This document shows, piece after piece, positions 1 through 12,928 of a stretch of DNA of 64,000 bases. The notes below the pieces were generated by a model. It saw only the letters and a program-made list of their open reading frames with translations, searched no databases and was not told the origin of the DNA. The DNA comes from Pleodorina starrii. Taxonomy: Eukaryota > Chlorophyta > Chlorophyceae > Chlamydomonadales > Volvocaceae. The stretch spans positions 7,756,001-7,820,000 of the forward strand of contig BRXU01000001.1 of NCBI GenBank assembly GCA_030267565.1. The letters are read 5' to 3'. A program made the position numbers and the translations under genes. Within the stretch, counting starts at the first letter, position 1. Every line of letters begins with the position of its first letter.

Positions 1-770
1 CCGCGATTTATGTGCTGCTCGGCCGGCCGTTTGCTTGTTTGTTGCGTTTGCGCCCCGTGGGCCCCCCCTCCCTCTCCCTCTCCCTCCCGCCCCCCTCCAT
101 TAGTGTTACGGTGTGGTTGCAGCCAACCGTGTTACAGTGGGGTACAGAAAAGAGAGCAGCCGCTCGGTGTCCTTGACGAGGTGCAGTACAAGACACAGCC
201 TCAGCTTTTGCCTGCGCAGTTGCGCTCTGCTCCGCTGGGCGCTCGGCAGCAGAGCTCTCCACCCTTTCCGAGAGTCCGGACTCCGGAGCCCACACACTGT
301 GATGGCAACAACAACATCAACGACGTCAACGACAATACGGTAACAACGACAACAAACAACAACGACAACACTGGAGGGATCCTTTTATTTGGGGAGGGGT
401 GTCCACAATCAGCAAATCTGCATCCAGATCTATTGGCAGCTCCCCCCAAACACACACGCGCGCGCGTGGGTACAAAGCGCGCAATCGGTCAAAAGCCACG
501 CACCGGGCCGGGCCGGGCGGGGCCGCCCCTGGCCGCCCCGCCGGGGCGGTGGACTGCTCCTGCTGAACACGTCGGGTTGGACCTCTGATTACCGGTACGC
601 AAAGGCGGCATGCACACGCGCCCCCGAAAACACCTCCATAACCCACACCCCGGCACAGATGTGGGTTGGGACCCCCGGTGTGCGCGGATCCGCGGAACGT
701 AAGTGAGCATCGCTGCACGTGAAGCTAGAGGCCGAGGCGTGGAGCGTGCCACCCCAGGTGCCAGGTCCGT

Positions 771-835
771 AGCCCAGCCCGGCCCAGCCCAGCCCAGCCC
801 AGCCCAGCCCGATTCCAGCCCAGCCCAGCCCAACA
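771..835. repeat. (AGCCC)n pentanucleotide tract
   Basis: About a dozen AGCCC units in a row with a few substitutions. The same pentamer tract occurs twice more, inside introns of the minus-strand genes at 6,539-6,630 and about 37,797-37,845. Confidence 0.8.
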
Positions 836-2280
836 GGCAGCAAGCGGAGCTGGACGGCTGGTGGGCTGCCTCGACCCCTCGGCCACCCCTCGGCCTGGAC
901 CTCGAGCCCTCGAGCCCTCGACAACGATGCACCGATGCAAGCAGTGTTGGCGGAAGTGCGACGCGCGCGTGCCCCCCCCCTCCCCCGGCGGCAGGCGACC
1001 TTTCCGTCAGCCGCAGGACGGATCAGCGACGGATGGAAACGAGGAGCGAGGAGCGAGGAAGGGGTGCCCCCCTTGGGCCTTGCCACGACGGCACCTCGCC
1101 TATCGCGCCCCTCTCGCCCCTCTCGCCGCCGCCGCCGCCGCGCGAACGGGCCGCAGCAGCGCGTCATCAGGAAACGTATGCGTCGGCATCCCAAAGCTTG
1201 GCGTCACCCGATCTAAACGTCACCCGACCCTAAACGTTGTTGCCCCTAGAAGCCCCTAGAGAGTATACCCTAATAATACAAATTATCGATGGGGTCTGAA
1301 CTTCCGTCGTGGCCCCCTGATAATACTGATGGATGTAATACTGATGGAGGCCCCCTGTAATACTGATACCGGTACCCCCGGAGGGGCCCTGAGGGGCGGT
1401 GCGTCGCAGGCGGCGGCCCGGACGGACCGGCTGCGTGCTACGGCTCTTGCCGCGCTCTCACCCCCAACCCCCATACATACGTGTTCCCATTTTCGGCCAT
1501 CTCCCCCCAACCCTCCCCCAAAACGAATTGCGGGGGGCTCAGCACGCTATGCCGGGTTGAGGGCCGTCTGTCGTCTCGCCCCATCGCGGCACTGTACTGC
1601 ACTGCAAAGGTGCAAACCCTCCGTCGACGGCATGTCGTACACTCGTACTGTGCGGCCGCCGACCGCGACACTCGCGGCACGTCGTTGTCGTCCCGTCGTC
1701 ATGTACGACACCAGCCAAAAATTGCGTCGTGTGCAGCAAATGAACGCGCCACCGCACGAACGGCGGTCGAACGGTCGAACGGACGGACGGACGGACGTAA
1801 AGGGAGGGACGGGGCACCGGGGCAAAAGATGTGCGGCCTCCCGGCAAGCTTGATGCAGCTTGCCACAATTACAATGCAGCCGCGTAGGGCCAGCCGCCGC
1901 GCGCCTTTACCAGCCAAGGCAGCGGGACTTCGCTCCCCAATAATCCCTGCGCGCCTCGGGACGAAAGGTCACGTCCCTCGGCATCCAAACAAAAAAGGAA
2001 AGGTCCTCTGAGAGAGAGGCGGAGGACCCCACTCCCTCGGGCCCGTTCGTGGCGTGCGCGGGGGCACAGAGCAGACATTTCCCCGTCCCCTGAAATGAAG
2101 CGAACACACATGCGCACCCACCCACACGCGCAGTTGCAGTTGAAGTTGCAGTTTGCCGCGACAGAAACTAAATCATCCGGCTGGGGCCGCACTCCACGTC
2201 CCCTTCTCGGCCATCGCAGACGTCTGTCTGTGCACCTGCACCTGCGCCACAGCCGGCGCCCTCCACGCCGCGGAAGCCTC

Positions 2281-2342
2281 AACCAGCAGCAGCAGCAGCA
2301 CCAAGATCACCAGCAGCAGCAACAGCAGCGGCAGCAGCAGCA
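2281..2342. repeat. CAG-rich trinucleotide block
   Basis: Interrupted CAG repeats followed directly by a telomere-like tract. The frame through it has no gene-like flanks. Confidence 0.75.
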
Positions 2343-2345
2343 TGC

Positions 2346-2368
2346 AAACCCTAAAACCCTAAAACCCT
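2346..2368. repeat. Interstitial telomere-like tract (CCCTAAAA type)
   Basis: Nearly three units of CCCTAAAA, the complement of TTTTAGGG. TTTTAGGG is the telomere repeat of Chlamydomonas and relatives; most land plants have TTTAGGG. The tract is too short to be a telomere. Confidence 0.65.
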
Positions 2369-4377
2369 CGACTGGACTACCCCACCCCACAAATGCCGTA
2401 CCATGCCGTACCACAGGCCGGCCGGAACAGGGGTGGAAAGCGCCGCTCATGCACACACACAAGCACAGGCAAGAGAGATAAAAAAATAGGCCGTGGCGTC
2501 TGTGGCGCCCTTTCCCGTTTGGCCTGTGGCGCGGTGCTGCCTGTGCCACCTCTCTCTTCCCGCGGCCCGCGGACGCCGCCCGCTGCGTTGCTCATTTCGT
2601 CTCCGCCTGCGCCTCTGCCTCTGCCGCCTCCGCAGACCTTCGGCATCCAAGCTAGACGCCAAAGGCTGCTGCCGGCCGGCTCGGCACAAGCTCCCGATTC
2701 CCGGCCCGCCATACGATTATCTCTGGCCCCGCTGTCACTGCCTGAACCCCGCGATGGCAACGTGCTCCCGGGAACAACATGTTGTCCTTGAGACCTCGTG
2801 AGCTCCGAAACTGTCCGAAGGACAGGGGAGATGTGGGTCGTGCGCAACGGTGGCTTTGCGCGCGTGAGACCAACAAATCACCACAAATTGCACAAATATG
2901 CAACATGTTAAGAAAGAAAAGAGGGAGACACAGAAGGAGAGAGAGCAGGAGAGAGGAGGCTCGCAGGTCTTGCCGCCGAGCGTGTTCGGACCGAAGACGG
3001 AGAGCAGACGGCCGAAATATACCAGCACCGTAACCCGAACTGCGCGGAGTGTGCGCGCGACAAGCGCAGAATGCATCAGGGCGTGGCGGCAATAATGGGC
3101 TCCTTGGCTCGCTCAGCTGCGGCCCAGAAACATGGGAGGTATTAAGTCGGTCAGAGGTAACGAACGTCAAAACGGGCACACCAAAACGTGAATCACCCAT
3201 GCTTTGGTCGTGGCATTGCCCGTTCTCCGTGGTCCCAGCGACCTCGTCCCATCCGGCACCTTTCGGCACAACGACAGGAGCAGGGACAGCACGCGCAAGC
3301 CCTTGCAAACCGGCCAGTCACATGTCATAAAATCGCGCCTTAACGTTCGCGACAAAAAAAACAATAAGGTTTAATTGACGCATCTCTGTTCGTCATGGCT
3401 ACAGCGCCCTGCCTGGCCCAGCGGGGTCGGCGTGCCACAGAAAAAGGAACAGGACGATTCGTGTTCCCATAAAAACAAGAAAAAATGCACCTCCCCAGCC
3501 CCTTGGCCTCCGATTGCTTATGGAATCAAGACGCGCCGTTCTTGAAGTTACGTTCGCCGCGCTCAAACACGCACGCACAGACAACTCATCGCCAGTACGC
3601 GCGCTCGTCACCATCCTGCAGACGTAAGACCCCCACATCACGCTTCGCACGTCGGGGGAACGGCCTTGTTGGCGGCTGAAATAACGGCCGGGTCGGGGAA
3701 GCACTGCCCAATCTGCAGTCTCCTCACGCGCCACCTGCCTGTTCGCGAGGCCTCTCGCTTTATTCCATATGTACAGGAATTCCTCAGTCGGGTCACGCCG
3801 GCAACGAACAGCTGTACACCCCTCGACAAGCGCTTTCCGAACGCTCGATATTCCCACACCCATGACCGCGATTTGTACTTTTTGTACAGAACGCGACCCG
3901 GAATGCATCGCAGCATTCCGGGCACGACGCGTCCCTCCCCCATCCCCCCACCCCCATCTCCTGCTCAGCCCCGTTCGCTGGAACTTAAAGCCCTTTTATC
4001 GTGTAGCTAGGAACGCCCTGCGCGTTGCACCCCAGCGTCCTCTCAACGCCGCGCACACACAAGCACACGCAGACAAAAGGAAGCGGTCACACATGCTCAC
4101 AGGCACACGCGCTTACCGTACACGGAACACAGCAGCAACCGCACAACCGCACAACCCTGAAAACCTCGTCACAAACGTCTCGCTCACGTTTACTACGCCC
4201 AAACATTATACAAAAACAAACCCAAAGCGCCAGTGCGGAGTTCCTTGCAATTGCAGTTTATATGTGTGTGCGGCAGGTACGGCTGAAGCGCGCCGCGCCC
4301 GTAAGCCGTACCATTATCGCCGTCGCCGTACACAGCGCGCGCCGCCATCGCCTCCTCCCCTTCCCCTTCCCCTTCCC

Positions 4378-4443
4378 CTCCTCCTCCTCCTCCTCCTCCT
4401 CCTCCTCCTCCTCCTCCTCCTCCTCCTCCTCCTCCTCCTCCTC
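4378..4443. repeat. (CTC)n microsatellite, about 22 units
   Basis: Uninterrupted CTC repeat immediately downstream of the stop of the minus-strand Pro-rich gene, where it would read (GAG)n in the 3' UTR. It creates long artefactual poly-Leu and poly-Ser frames on the plus strand. Confidence 0.9.
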
Positions 4444-4473
4444 TCCTTGCGCGCCTTTATTTTATTGGGTGGT

Positions 4474-7400
4474 TTATTGGCTTGCCCACCATCGCGCGCT
4501 CTCGTCCAATGTACTGCTGTCCGCCGCCCGCGTCACGCCGGCGTACGGCGCCGGGTGCACCGCGTTCCACCGATGGTGCGACTCCCGCGACTCCCGCGCC
4601 GCCGCCACCCCCGAGACGCGCGTCCCCCGCGACGTTACACTTGGCATCACGCCGCGCGGACTGGCCCAAGCCGCCGCCGCCGCCGCGTCCTCCTCCGCCG
4701 CCGCTTCCACCCGCTCCGCCACAGGGGCGGCGCCGCCGGCGGAGGTCGCGACGGCGCTCCCCGGCAGCATCATCGTGCGCGGACTGACGGGCGGCCGCTG
4801 CTGCTCGGCGTCGCGGCCTTCCGCCATCGCCGCCGCCTGTGGCAGCGGCGGCGGCGCCGTCTTCAGCGGCGCCGCGTCGCTCGACGGCCACAGACTGTCG
4901 GCGGCGATGCGGCCGGCACCGGCGCCGGCGGCGGCGCCGGAGTCGCTGACCATTACGTTGACGGCGCCGTCGTCGCTGCGACTCACCACGCGCTGCTGCG
5001 CGCGGCGTTTGCGGACAATGACGAGGGCGACGATGACCGCGACCAGCGCGGCACCCGCCGCGCCGCCGACGGCGGCGCCGATGATGAGGCCCAAGTTCGA
5101 GGCCTTCTTCTTCGCCGCCACCGCCGCCGCCGGCGGCGGCGCCGCCTGCGTCGTGCCGCCGCCGTTGCCGCTTCCGCCAACGCCGCTCTCCTCCACCGAG
5201 CTGCCTCCGCCGGGCGGCGGCGCGCCGCCGGCGCTGGTGGCGCCGATGCCGCTCTCGTCGACGACGGCGGCTTGGACGAGCGCCGCCAGGCCGGCGGCGC
5301 TGAAGCTGGCGCCGAGCTGGTTCTGGAGCGCCGCCAGGGCGGAGGCGTCACCAGAGCTGGCGGCGGCGGCGAGGCTGGTGAGCATGGTCGTCAGCGACGA
5401 CTGCGCGACGGAGGAGACCTTGGCGGCGGACAACAGCATGGCGCCGACATCGAGGGGCTGGCCGGCCGCCGCCGCCGCCGCGGCTTGCTTGTCCAACGCC
5501 ACGAGCATACTGCTGACCTCCGAAACCGCGGAGGCAACGGACGCTAGCAGGGAGTTGAGCTGCGTGGGGATCACGGCCTGGAGCAGGCCGCGGCCGGTCT
5601 TGGAAGTCGACGACGAGGACGACGAGGATGCGGGGTTTTGGGCGTTGTAGTAATCGCGCATGAGGCCGGCAAGGTAGTTGGCGTCGTCGGGCTTGAGCGT
5701 GTTGCTCAACAGATTGTTCGACATGGCCTCCATGTACGAATCCGCCACGTCACTGACGCTGTTCGCGCCCTTGATGAGGCCTGTGGGCGAGGGAATGGGG
5801 GGGCGAGGGGGCGAGCGGCGGGGGAGGAGGAGGAGGAAGAGGAGGATGACGGAGTGATCGCGAGGCGCGGCACGGCACGGCGGCCGAGGTTGCAGGAAGG
5901 TTGAGGAACGGCGGTGTGCGCACGCGTGCGTGTGTGTATGTGTGTGTTTTTGCCAATCTTCCGATCACAGTACGGCACCCGGCTCTGGCTCCAGTCCAGT
6001 CCCGCCACACGGAACACCTCCAAGCAACCGCCAACTGCCAACCGCAAGACATCCGTACACTCGTACCTGACATGAAGGAGGCGGCAGGGCCCACGGCGCT
6101 GAGCAGGCGCAGGTTCAGCAGGTACGAGCGTACGACAAGCGGGCTGGCGTCGGGCCAGTTCTGTCGTACAAAGTCGGCGCCCGACGGCAGGGCGTCGGCG
6201 GCGCCGGGCACGCCGACGCCAAAGTAGTTGTACACGGCGGAATAATCTTCGGCAGAGATGGCGCGCGGCGCCTGGCTCGACTGCCGTATGAGGTAAGCGC
6301 CGGAGGCGAGGTGGGCGGCCGGGCAGACGACGCCCGACTTGACGCCGGGCGGCAGCAGCGCCCTCATTCGCAACGGCACCTTGACGGCCCGACTGCCCAC
6401 TGAGAGCGCCGCGTCGCGACAGTCCGCTGCGGCGACGGCCTGCGTTTTGGCGGGCCGGAATCCCGGGAAGGTTGGGGGCGGGGTACGGCAATCAAGAAAG
6501 ATACCCGGGCTTCGGCGGGGTTTTGGCAGGTTGGCTGCCAGCCCAGCCCAGCCCAGCCCAAATTCAGCCCAGCCCAAATTCAGCCCAGCCCAAATTCAGC
6601 CCAGCCCAAATTCAGCCCAGCCCAGCCCCAGCCCCCCGCTCACCCAGCCGGCCCGGACGTCGGTAAGGGCAGCCAGACCCTTGGCATTACTGGTGGCCGC
6701 TTTGGAGGCGGTGGGGTTGGTCAGCTGCCGGTACTGTACGGCGCAGTCGGTTAGGGCGCCCGAGGCGCGAACGGTGAGGGCCAGCGCTGTCGCGTCCGGC
6801 TGGGGCTTCATGCCCAGGGCCCGGGTGAGGGCGGTGACGTTGATGGGCGCGGCCGAAAGCTGCTCGTTCCAGCCTGGCAAGGGGAGGATAGGACGAGACG
6901 AAGCGAGACGAGACGAGAGGTGTGGGTGGGTTTAGTGTGGGTTGAGACGAGAGGCGGGGTGGGTGGGTGGGTGGGTGGGAAAGAAAGCCATGATGAGGAT
7001 GCCGTACAAGGCGATTGCGGTACGACATGATACGACACCGCAGCGAGCGGGAGAGAGGGAGAGGGACGGAGGGAGGGACGGTGGGAGGGAGGGAGGGAGG
7101 GGCGGTGGGAGCGAGGGAGGGGGGGTGGGAGCGAGGGAGGGAGGGAGGGAGGCCGGGTGAGGCGGAGCCAGGGCGGCGCGAGGTGCCAGGGCGGGCTCCC
7201 ACTTCCTTTCCTGGAGTGTTCCCTGGAAGCGACCTCTGCAGCAATGCCCACCCCCGAAAGCCATGTACGACAGCCGTACTCTCGTACCGCCCCGCCCCGG
7301 GCTTTGTGGTTGGCCCCGCGCCACCGCCACGGGTCATACACCGCCGTACTGCCGTACCTGAGCCCAGATCCAGCATCGGTTGGGAGTTACCCGCCATCGC

Positions 7401-8991
7401 CGCCGCCACTGCCGCCGGACCCTTGGCCTGTACGACGTACGACACGCGCGCCGCCAGCGCCGCCGCCTCCAGCGGCAACACCGCCCCCTGCAACAACCTC
7501 TCCCCGGACCCCGACAGCGGCAGGGTGCCCGCCGCCGCGCTGTACAACTGGCACGCCACCGTCTCCGTCGCCGTCGCTGCCGCCGCCGCCGCCGCGGCGG
7601 CGGCGGCGGCGCCGCCGCCGCTGCACTCCGTCAGCGTCGCCCGGACCAGCGCGGGACAGAGGGATGAGCCGGAGAGATTGAGGGCCTTGGAGGTGGAGGC
7701 TGCGGCGAGGGCGGCGAGCGCGGTGTAGGCGGCCTGGATGCGGTTGGCCGCGTCGGAGCAGGCGGTCTGGGTGCCGTTGGTGGCGGCGGCGACGGCGGCG
7801 GCGGCTGTGACCGCTAGCGAGGACAGCGCCGTGTCGGCCATCAGCATGCTGACGCCGACGAGCCTGCGGAGGGAGACAGGGGAAAGCGTGAGAGGGAGAG
7901 AGAGGACAGACAGGGGAAGGAAAAGAAAACACACACGCTCACACACGCTCTCACATACGCATACGGTACACGTGGCAACCGCATTTTCGGAGCTGTCATC
8001 TTCGGAGCCAGTCTGGTCTGGTTTGGTCTGGTTTGGCGTGAGCTTCTTTCCTCTTCTTTTCTGCTCGCGGGCGGGCCTCGCAGCCAGCCTGCCCGCAGCG
8101 GATCAGCCATCGACAGCAAACACTACACCACAGCCGCGCTATCGCATCTACTGTCTTCTTTGTCTACTTTTGCAGTGCTGGGCTGGTTAGTTGATTGGTT
8201 GGTTAGTTAGTTGATGGGTTAGTTGCTCCACTGCCGGAAGTTTGCCAAGAGTGCTCCACTGTCACTCTCTCTTTCTCTCTCGCGCGCTCAAAAGGAACCT
8301 TCCCCCCTTTTGCCCCTGCTCTAAGGGCTGGGCCCCCTCTGTGGGAATGAATGACTCACATACGTACACATACGTACAGTCGTACACACAGGCAGTGTGT
8401 GTATCGGATCGGCGTTGATCTCATCTCATCTCATCTCATCTGGTCTTTGTGTATGTTGGGTCTCGGCCGTACAAAGCGTACGACACAGTACGACACGCAC
8501 CACCACGCACCTGTCCTTCGCGGTCGCGTTCCTGAGAGCCGCAAGTGGGCCCGACTCTGCGCCGGTCGCATTCACGCCCACCAGCTTGTAAGCAGCAGCT
8601 ACGACGCCCGCCTCGTCCACATTTGCCGTACGGGCGGCGGCGGCGGCTGGCCGCTTGACCGTTGCCAGCAGACGCGTGGTGGGCGTTACCGTGACCTGTT
8701 GTACGGCCAGCTCGCCAGTCGACGGCGGCGGCGGCAACTGCAACGGCGCCGCCACCGTAAACGGCAGCAACAGGCCAGTGAAGGCGTCCGTACAGGACGA
8801 GCCACCGGGGCCGACGGAGACCAGCAGGTTCTGCGTACGGAAAACGGTACGGCAGCGGGAGGGCACCGCAAGGGAGGAACGCGGCGGAGATCACAATGAG
8901 GTGCGGGGAGAGGGGGGAGAGGGAAAAGATCTGGAGAGTGTTTTTTGGAGGTACGACTGTGTAGCGGACCCTCTGCAGCGGATCAACCTGG

Positions 8992-9023
<32 letters not shown>

Positions 9024-10481
9024 GCGGCGCAGGCGGCGGCGGATGCCAAAGCTTTTGGCCGCAACAGAGCTGAGGGAGGGCCGCGGGTGGTGCGGCCGCG
9101 ACGCGCAAAGCGAGCTGCCATCCGTACGACAGTCGTACCTGTTCGCCAAACTGTACGACACCGCTGCCGGACACCGCTCCCTGTGCATCGGTGGTGACGC
9201 TGCCAGCCTCTTGCCCGGAACCGGCGGAGCCCTGAGGCAGTGGCGGCAGATATGCATGTCAGCAAATGAGCAAATGAGCAAATGCAGCAACTGCAGAGGA
9301 CGAGGGATGGGTGGGGCAGAGCAAGCGCGACCACAACCTCTACGGTGGTGTGGCCTCTCGCCTCGAATCGCCCCAACCTGACCCGACCCGGAAATCTGCG
9401 CGGCGCCTTTCCAAAAGGACCGGTACGCACGCACGCACGCCCCTCCAGGAACCAGGATGGAACTGCGCGCCAACCTTTGCCAAAGGGGCGATATCCCTCA
9501 GATTTTACAAGGACCATGACCATGACCATGACCAGGGGGGGACGCACGCACCGTGCATGTTGCAGCGGGGCCCACGAACTGGGCGACGCCGCTGAGAGGG
9601 ACGATGACCTGAGTTGAGCCGTACATCGGCGGGGCTGGAGCGGGCGGCGAGGGGCTGGGGAACGGGGGCGGGTTGGTTGATGACTGTAGCGGGTACAACG
9701 GTGGCAACGACGGCGACGGCAGCGACGGCGACGGCGGCCAAGAGGGGCGCGGGGGATCCGAGGAGATCGGCTGGAGTGGGACGTAGAGTGGGGGCATGGA
9801 AGGCGTGGGCGGGATGGAGGAAAGCGGCCCAGGCGTGGGTGTGGGCGGCTGGGAGTTTGGCGGCGGCGTGGCGAGGTTGGGGGTGTAGTACGGCGGCGGG
9901 GAGATTGAGGCGAGGACGGGCGGCGCCAGCGTTGGCGATTGGGAGCTTGGGGGCGGGGATGGCAGGTTCGACGGCGGCGGGGGGCCGGGGGTGTGCGACG
10001 GCGGCGGGGAGGAGGAGGCGGGGAGCGGTGGCGTGGGCTGTGAGGCGGGGGGTGGAATGGTAGCTGGCGGGAAGGGCGATGTCGTGGGACCGTACAGCGG
10101 CGGCGGCGGGCTAGCGACCGGTATGGTGGTTGGCGGCGGGGAGGATGCCGGCGGCGGCGGCGGGCTCTCGACCGGTATGGTGACTGGCGGTGGGGAGGGC
10201 GCCGGCGGTGGTGGGGGGCCGTCGGATGGCGGGGGCTGCGGGGGCGGCGCCAAGGGCACTGAGGCTGGCGGCGACGGTGGCGGTGTGGATGGAGGTTCAG
10301 GTGAGGGTGGGAAAGGTACTGAGGGGTAGGTGGGTGGAGGGGATGGCGCGGAACCACTTTCGATGGTAACGGGCGGAGAGGGGGTCGGAGGTAGAGGTAC
10401 GGAGGGGTACACGGGAGCCACGGATGCTGTGGCCGAGATAACGGCCCCCAGGAGCCCCAGACAAAATAAAAGAGGACTCAT
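4474..10481 (-). CDS. Pro-rich (HRGP-like) single-pass membrane protein
   Basis: Seven exons, read 5' to 3': 10481-9552, 9231-9139, 8830-8511, 7863-7358, 6873-6644, 6439-6067, 5780-4474. All introns are GT-AG and all phases agree, giving about 1252 aa. Residues 1 to about 22 form a signal peptide (MSPLLFCLGLLGAVISATAS). Residues about 23-300 are a stalk of [10 protein letters not shown] and TIP repeats like algal hydroxyproline-rich glycoproteins. Residues about 311-1040 are Ala/Ser-rich with scattered Cys and N-x-S/T sites. Near 1047-1073 is one hydrophobic span (LGLIIGAAVGGAAGAALVAV and on), followed by RKRR and a tail of about 180 residues that is Ala/Pro/Arg-rich. This fits a type I surface or wall-linked protein with the Pro-rich end outside. 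No enzyme or ligand-binding fold was recognised; pherophorin homology is possible but unproven. The start is the only Met placed before the signal peptide. Confidence 0.8.
6539..6630. repeat. AGCCC / AAATTC minisatellite in an intron
   Basis: Tandem CAGCCCAGCCCAAATT-like units inside intron 5 of the Pro-rich gene. Related AGCCC tracts lie at 771-835 and inside an ATCase intron. Confidence 0.8.
7050..7152. repeat. GGGA-rich purine tract in an intron
   Basis: GGGAGGGA-type repeats within intron 4 of the Pro-rich gene; on the coding (minus) strand this is a long pyrimidine tract. Confidence 0.75.
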
Positions 10482-12517
10482 GGTAATTCCTGCGGGGCAA
10501 TGGTGCGGAGGATGTCAGGCGGATGTGCAGCGGGTGTTGAGCGGAAGGTCAAGAAACGACCAGTCGAATGGCAAGCACGCGTTATAGCAAGCGCGCGAGC
10601 GACAGCCGCCGTCACCGGGCATTCATGTTGGATTAATCTAAACATCCTTCACGGAGCGCGTACTGGCGCGAGATGCTGCATTTTGTTCGCGACATCCAAC
10701 GCAGCCATCTACGCTTCCGCTCAACGCCCTTCGACGCAGGCGCCGAAACCCGATGCCAAAAACCAGGCCAATAAATAGACACCTGTCATATTTATGTTAA
10801 TATGCCCCGTAAAGTTTACAATGGCTCACCGCGCCTCCACGGCGTCTTGCATGTCCGCATCCGGCTAGGAGTCGCCGCCGAAGGCAGCGCCAGCTCAATT
10901 AGCTGTCGTGAAACGTTTTAATGGTATAAGATAAGTCCAGTTTGAGGATTTCGTGTATGTTACTCTGTCGTCGGACGGATGAGGGGGGTTACAAAACTCC
11001 TGCCTGGGAAGTAACACAAGTATGATGTGATGATGTGATGAACGTTTTTGCGAGTAGTTGAAACAATGGTTAGAAGGCATTGAGAGGTAGAGCGACATGT
11101 ATAGTCATTGTGCCGCTTCGGACTGGGCTAAGGAAAGGAGTAGCCCTATCGTACGACAAGTATGACTGGAACAAGAACCCGGAAAGAACAGGGCACTGAC
11201 ATTTGACGAGATCGGTAATAATTTACTCCAAGATTCAGATATCTTGCCTCAGAAGTCCGTACGCAAGCGCGAGAAGCTATTGCGGTTACACCTACGAACT
11301 TGCAATACAGTGTGGTGCTTTGGCTGCGCATTAAGCAAAACATAATTCAAATGGTTGTTAATACTGCAAACTTGCGCTAGCTATATGCATATGCTCCAAA
11401 TGACGGCATGGTCGTCACGCGAGGTCCGACGGGACGCGAGGTCCCAGTAAGCGTCCACGCGGAGTCCATCATCGCGGTGCAGCGAAATCATGCAACACAG
11501 CATAAAATACTAATGTTGGTTGCCGTTAATAAGCGCTAAATGTATGAACGCTGCATGCAATGTGCGCAGTGAGTCCAGTGACGTTAGTATGACCAACCAA
11601 CGGTTGCGGTTTTTTTGAGGTTCTACCTCATAACAAGCTCTTTCGGCTAACTCAGGAGTATGATCTTTTACATCACTTACATCTCTATGTATATTCAATT
11701 CCTCCTTGGTTCTTTTAGGGGGCGCGTGTCCGCCCGACCTTCGCCGCGTACGGGCCGGAGCCGTGCCCCGCCTAGTGATTACATATTGAACATGTATGCA
11801 AGGGCAACATTTTTAGGTCTAGCTTTGCCATGTGAGGCTTCAACATTACTCGCGACGTTTTGCGTCGAGTATGTCAGACCTGCAAACGTGTGAGTCATTG
11901 ATGTATGATTCCCCCCAAAAGGGCCCCAGCGTTCCCATCGACATGCAGCAAATTAAAAGCTCATAACGGCCTTCATTTTACACCGATTGGGCCCCAACGG
12001 AAGGCTACAGGAGCATGAGTCCCGCCGATCCCACGAGGCATTACCAAGGCAGAACAGAAAAAAGCCGGGATGGCAACCATTATAATAGTCGATAGACATC
12101 AATTTTGTGCATGCAACCTCTCGGCCCAAGATTCTCACATCCCACCAGGTGCGACTCTCCCAGACCTCCCAGACGCCAGATCTTCAACGGTCTTCCGTGC
12201 GTCGGGCATCCTGCGCGACGGTGCGCGACCTTCTAAGGATGCCTGTGACCTACCGTGCTTCGAGAACAGTTTACAAGAAAACGACTTGACTTTGTCGGAA
12301 TGTGTCTTCCGAGATCCGTATCATGTTGTTGCAGCACAAGGACAGCGTTTGCGCGCTTGCTCGAAGTACGTGCGTTCCGGGACGACGGAGTCGCTTGTGC
12401 TTCATGACTTCCCTTGCGCAGCTACCGTCAACTCGCGGTTGGTGTGTTCGCGCGGCTAGTCTAGATGTTCTATTCCTTTCTATTGAACATCAGACCCACA
12501 GAGTCGTGCGATCGCAC

Positions 12518-12705
12518 TATGTAGCTGTTATCCAGCTCCTCTGTAATTAATCAAATCGCGCGGCGGACTTCATGACAGCTTCTCTATAATTAATTAATGA
12601 CAGAGACATCCTGATTTGCGCTGGCGGAGGACCACGCACAAGTTCCACAAACAGCTTCTGAGCGGATTTTTATTAATTACAGAGGAGCTGGATAACAGCT
12701 ACATA
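12518..12705. mobile_element. MITE-like element with 34-bp perfect inverted repeats
   Basis: The left arm 12,518-12,551 and right arm 12,672-12,705 are exact reverse complements over 34 bp, 120 bp apart. If the ends are taken as TGTAGCTG...CAGCTACA, each is flanked by TA, as expected for a TA target-site duplication. The interior is AT-rich with repeated ATTAATTA and no open frame, so it would be a non-autonomous element of Tc1/mariner-like type. It could also be a simple hairpin. Confidence 0.6.
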
Positions 12706-12872
12706 TATCGTAGCGGAGCCGGAAATGCGGGAGGCCTGGCGCTGCTGTGGCTTGCGGCGGCGCGGGGCACATGAGCGCGGTCCGCGAGCCGCAGTTGCGG
12801 CGGCGTGCGCGGCATCTAGCGGATTTCTTTCGGTGACGCCGTTCCAGCCGCATTCATTCGGCGAACGAAACT

Positions 12873-12928
12873 CGACTTACTTCCGTCGAGTTTAGGGTTT
12901 CTACTTACTTCCGTCGAGTTTAGAGTTT
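12873..12928. repeat. 28-bp tandem duplication ending in telomere-like TTTAGGG
   Basis: Two near-identical 28-bp units, each containing ACTTACTTCCGTCGAG and ending in TTTAGGGTTT or TTTAGAGTTT. A TTTTAGGG follows about 14 bp later. Confidence 0.8.

Larger units (their letters stand above)
1..4473. other. No recognisable gene; GC-rich, simple-repeat-rich
   Basis: I could not support any gene here. The open frames are short, overlap one another on both strands and consist of biased Arg/Pro/Ala/Ser sequence. Visible content: an (AGCCC)n tract near 771-835, a CAG-rich block at 2,281-2,342, a telomere-like tract at 2,346-2,368, purine-rich AAC/ACA runs around 305-370, and a pure CTC tract just beyond the 3' end of the minus-strand gene at 4,474. 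The last few hundred bases are probably 3' flank or UTR of that gene. Confidence 0.5.

Noticed and set aside
3769..5650. Plus-strand frames of 592 and 541 codons with poly-Leu or poly-Ser
   Set aside because: Shadows of the last exon of the minus-strand Pro-rich gene plus a CTC microsatellite. The minus strand has a coherent spliced frame with a membrane span.
8891..10357. Minus-strand 488-codon Arg/Pro/His-rich frame
   Set aside because: Frame-shifted shadow of the SPPPP-coding exon. It lacks the signal peptide and does not join downstream exons.
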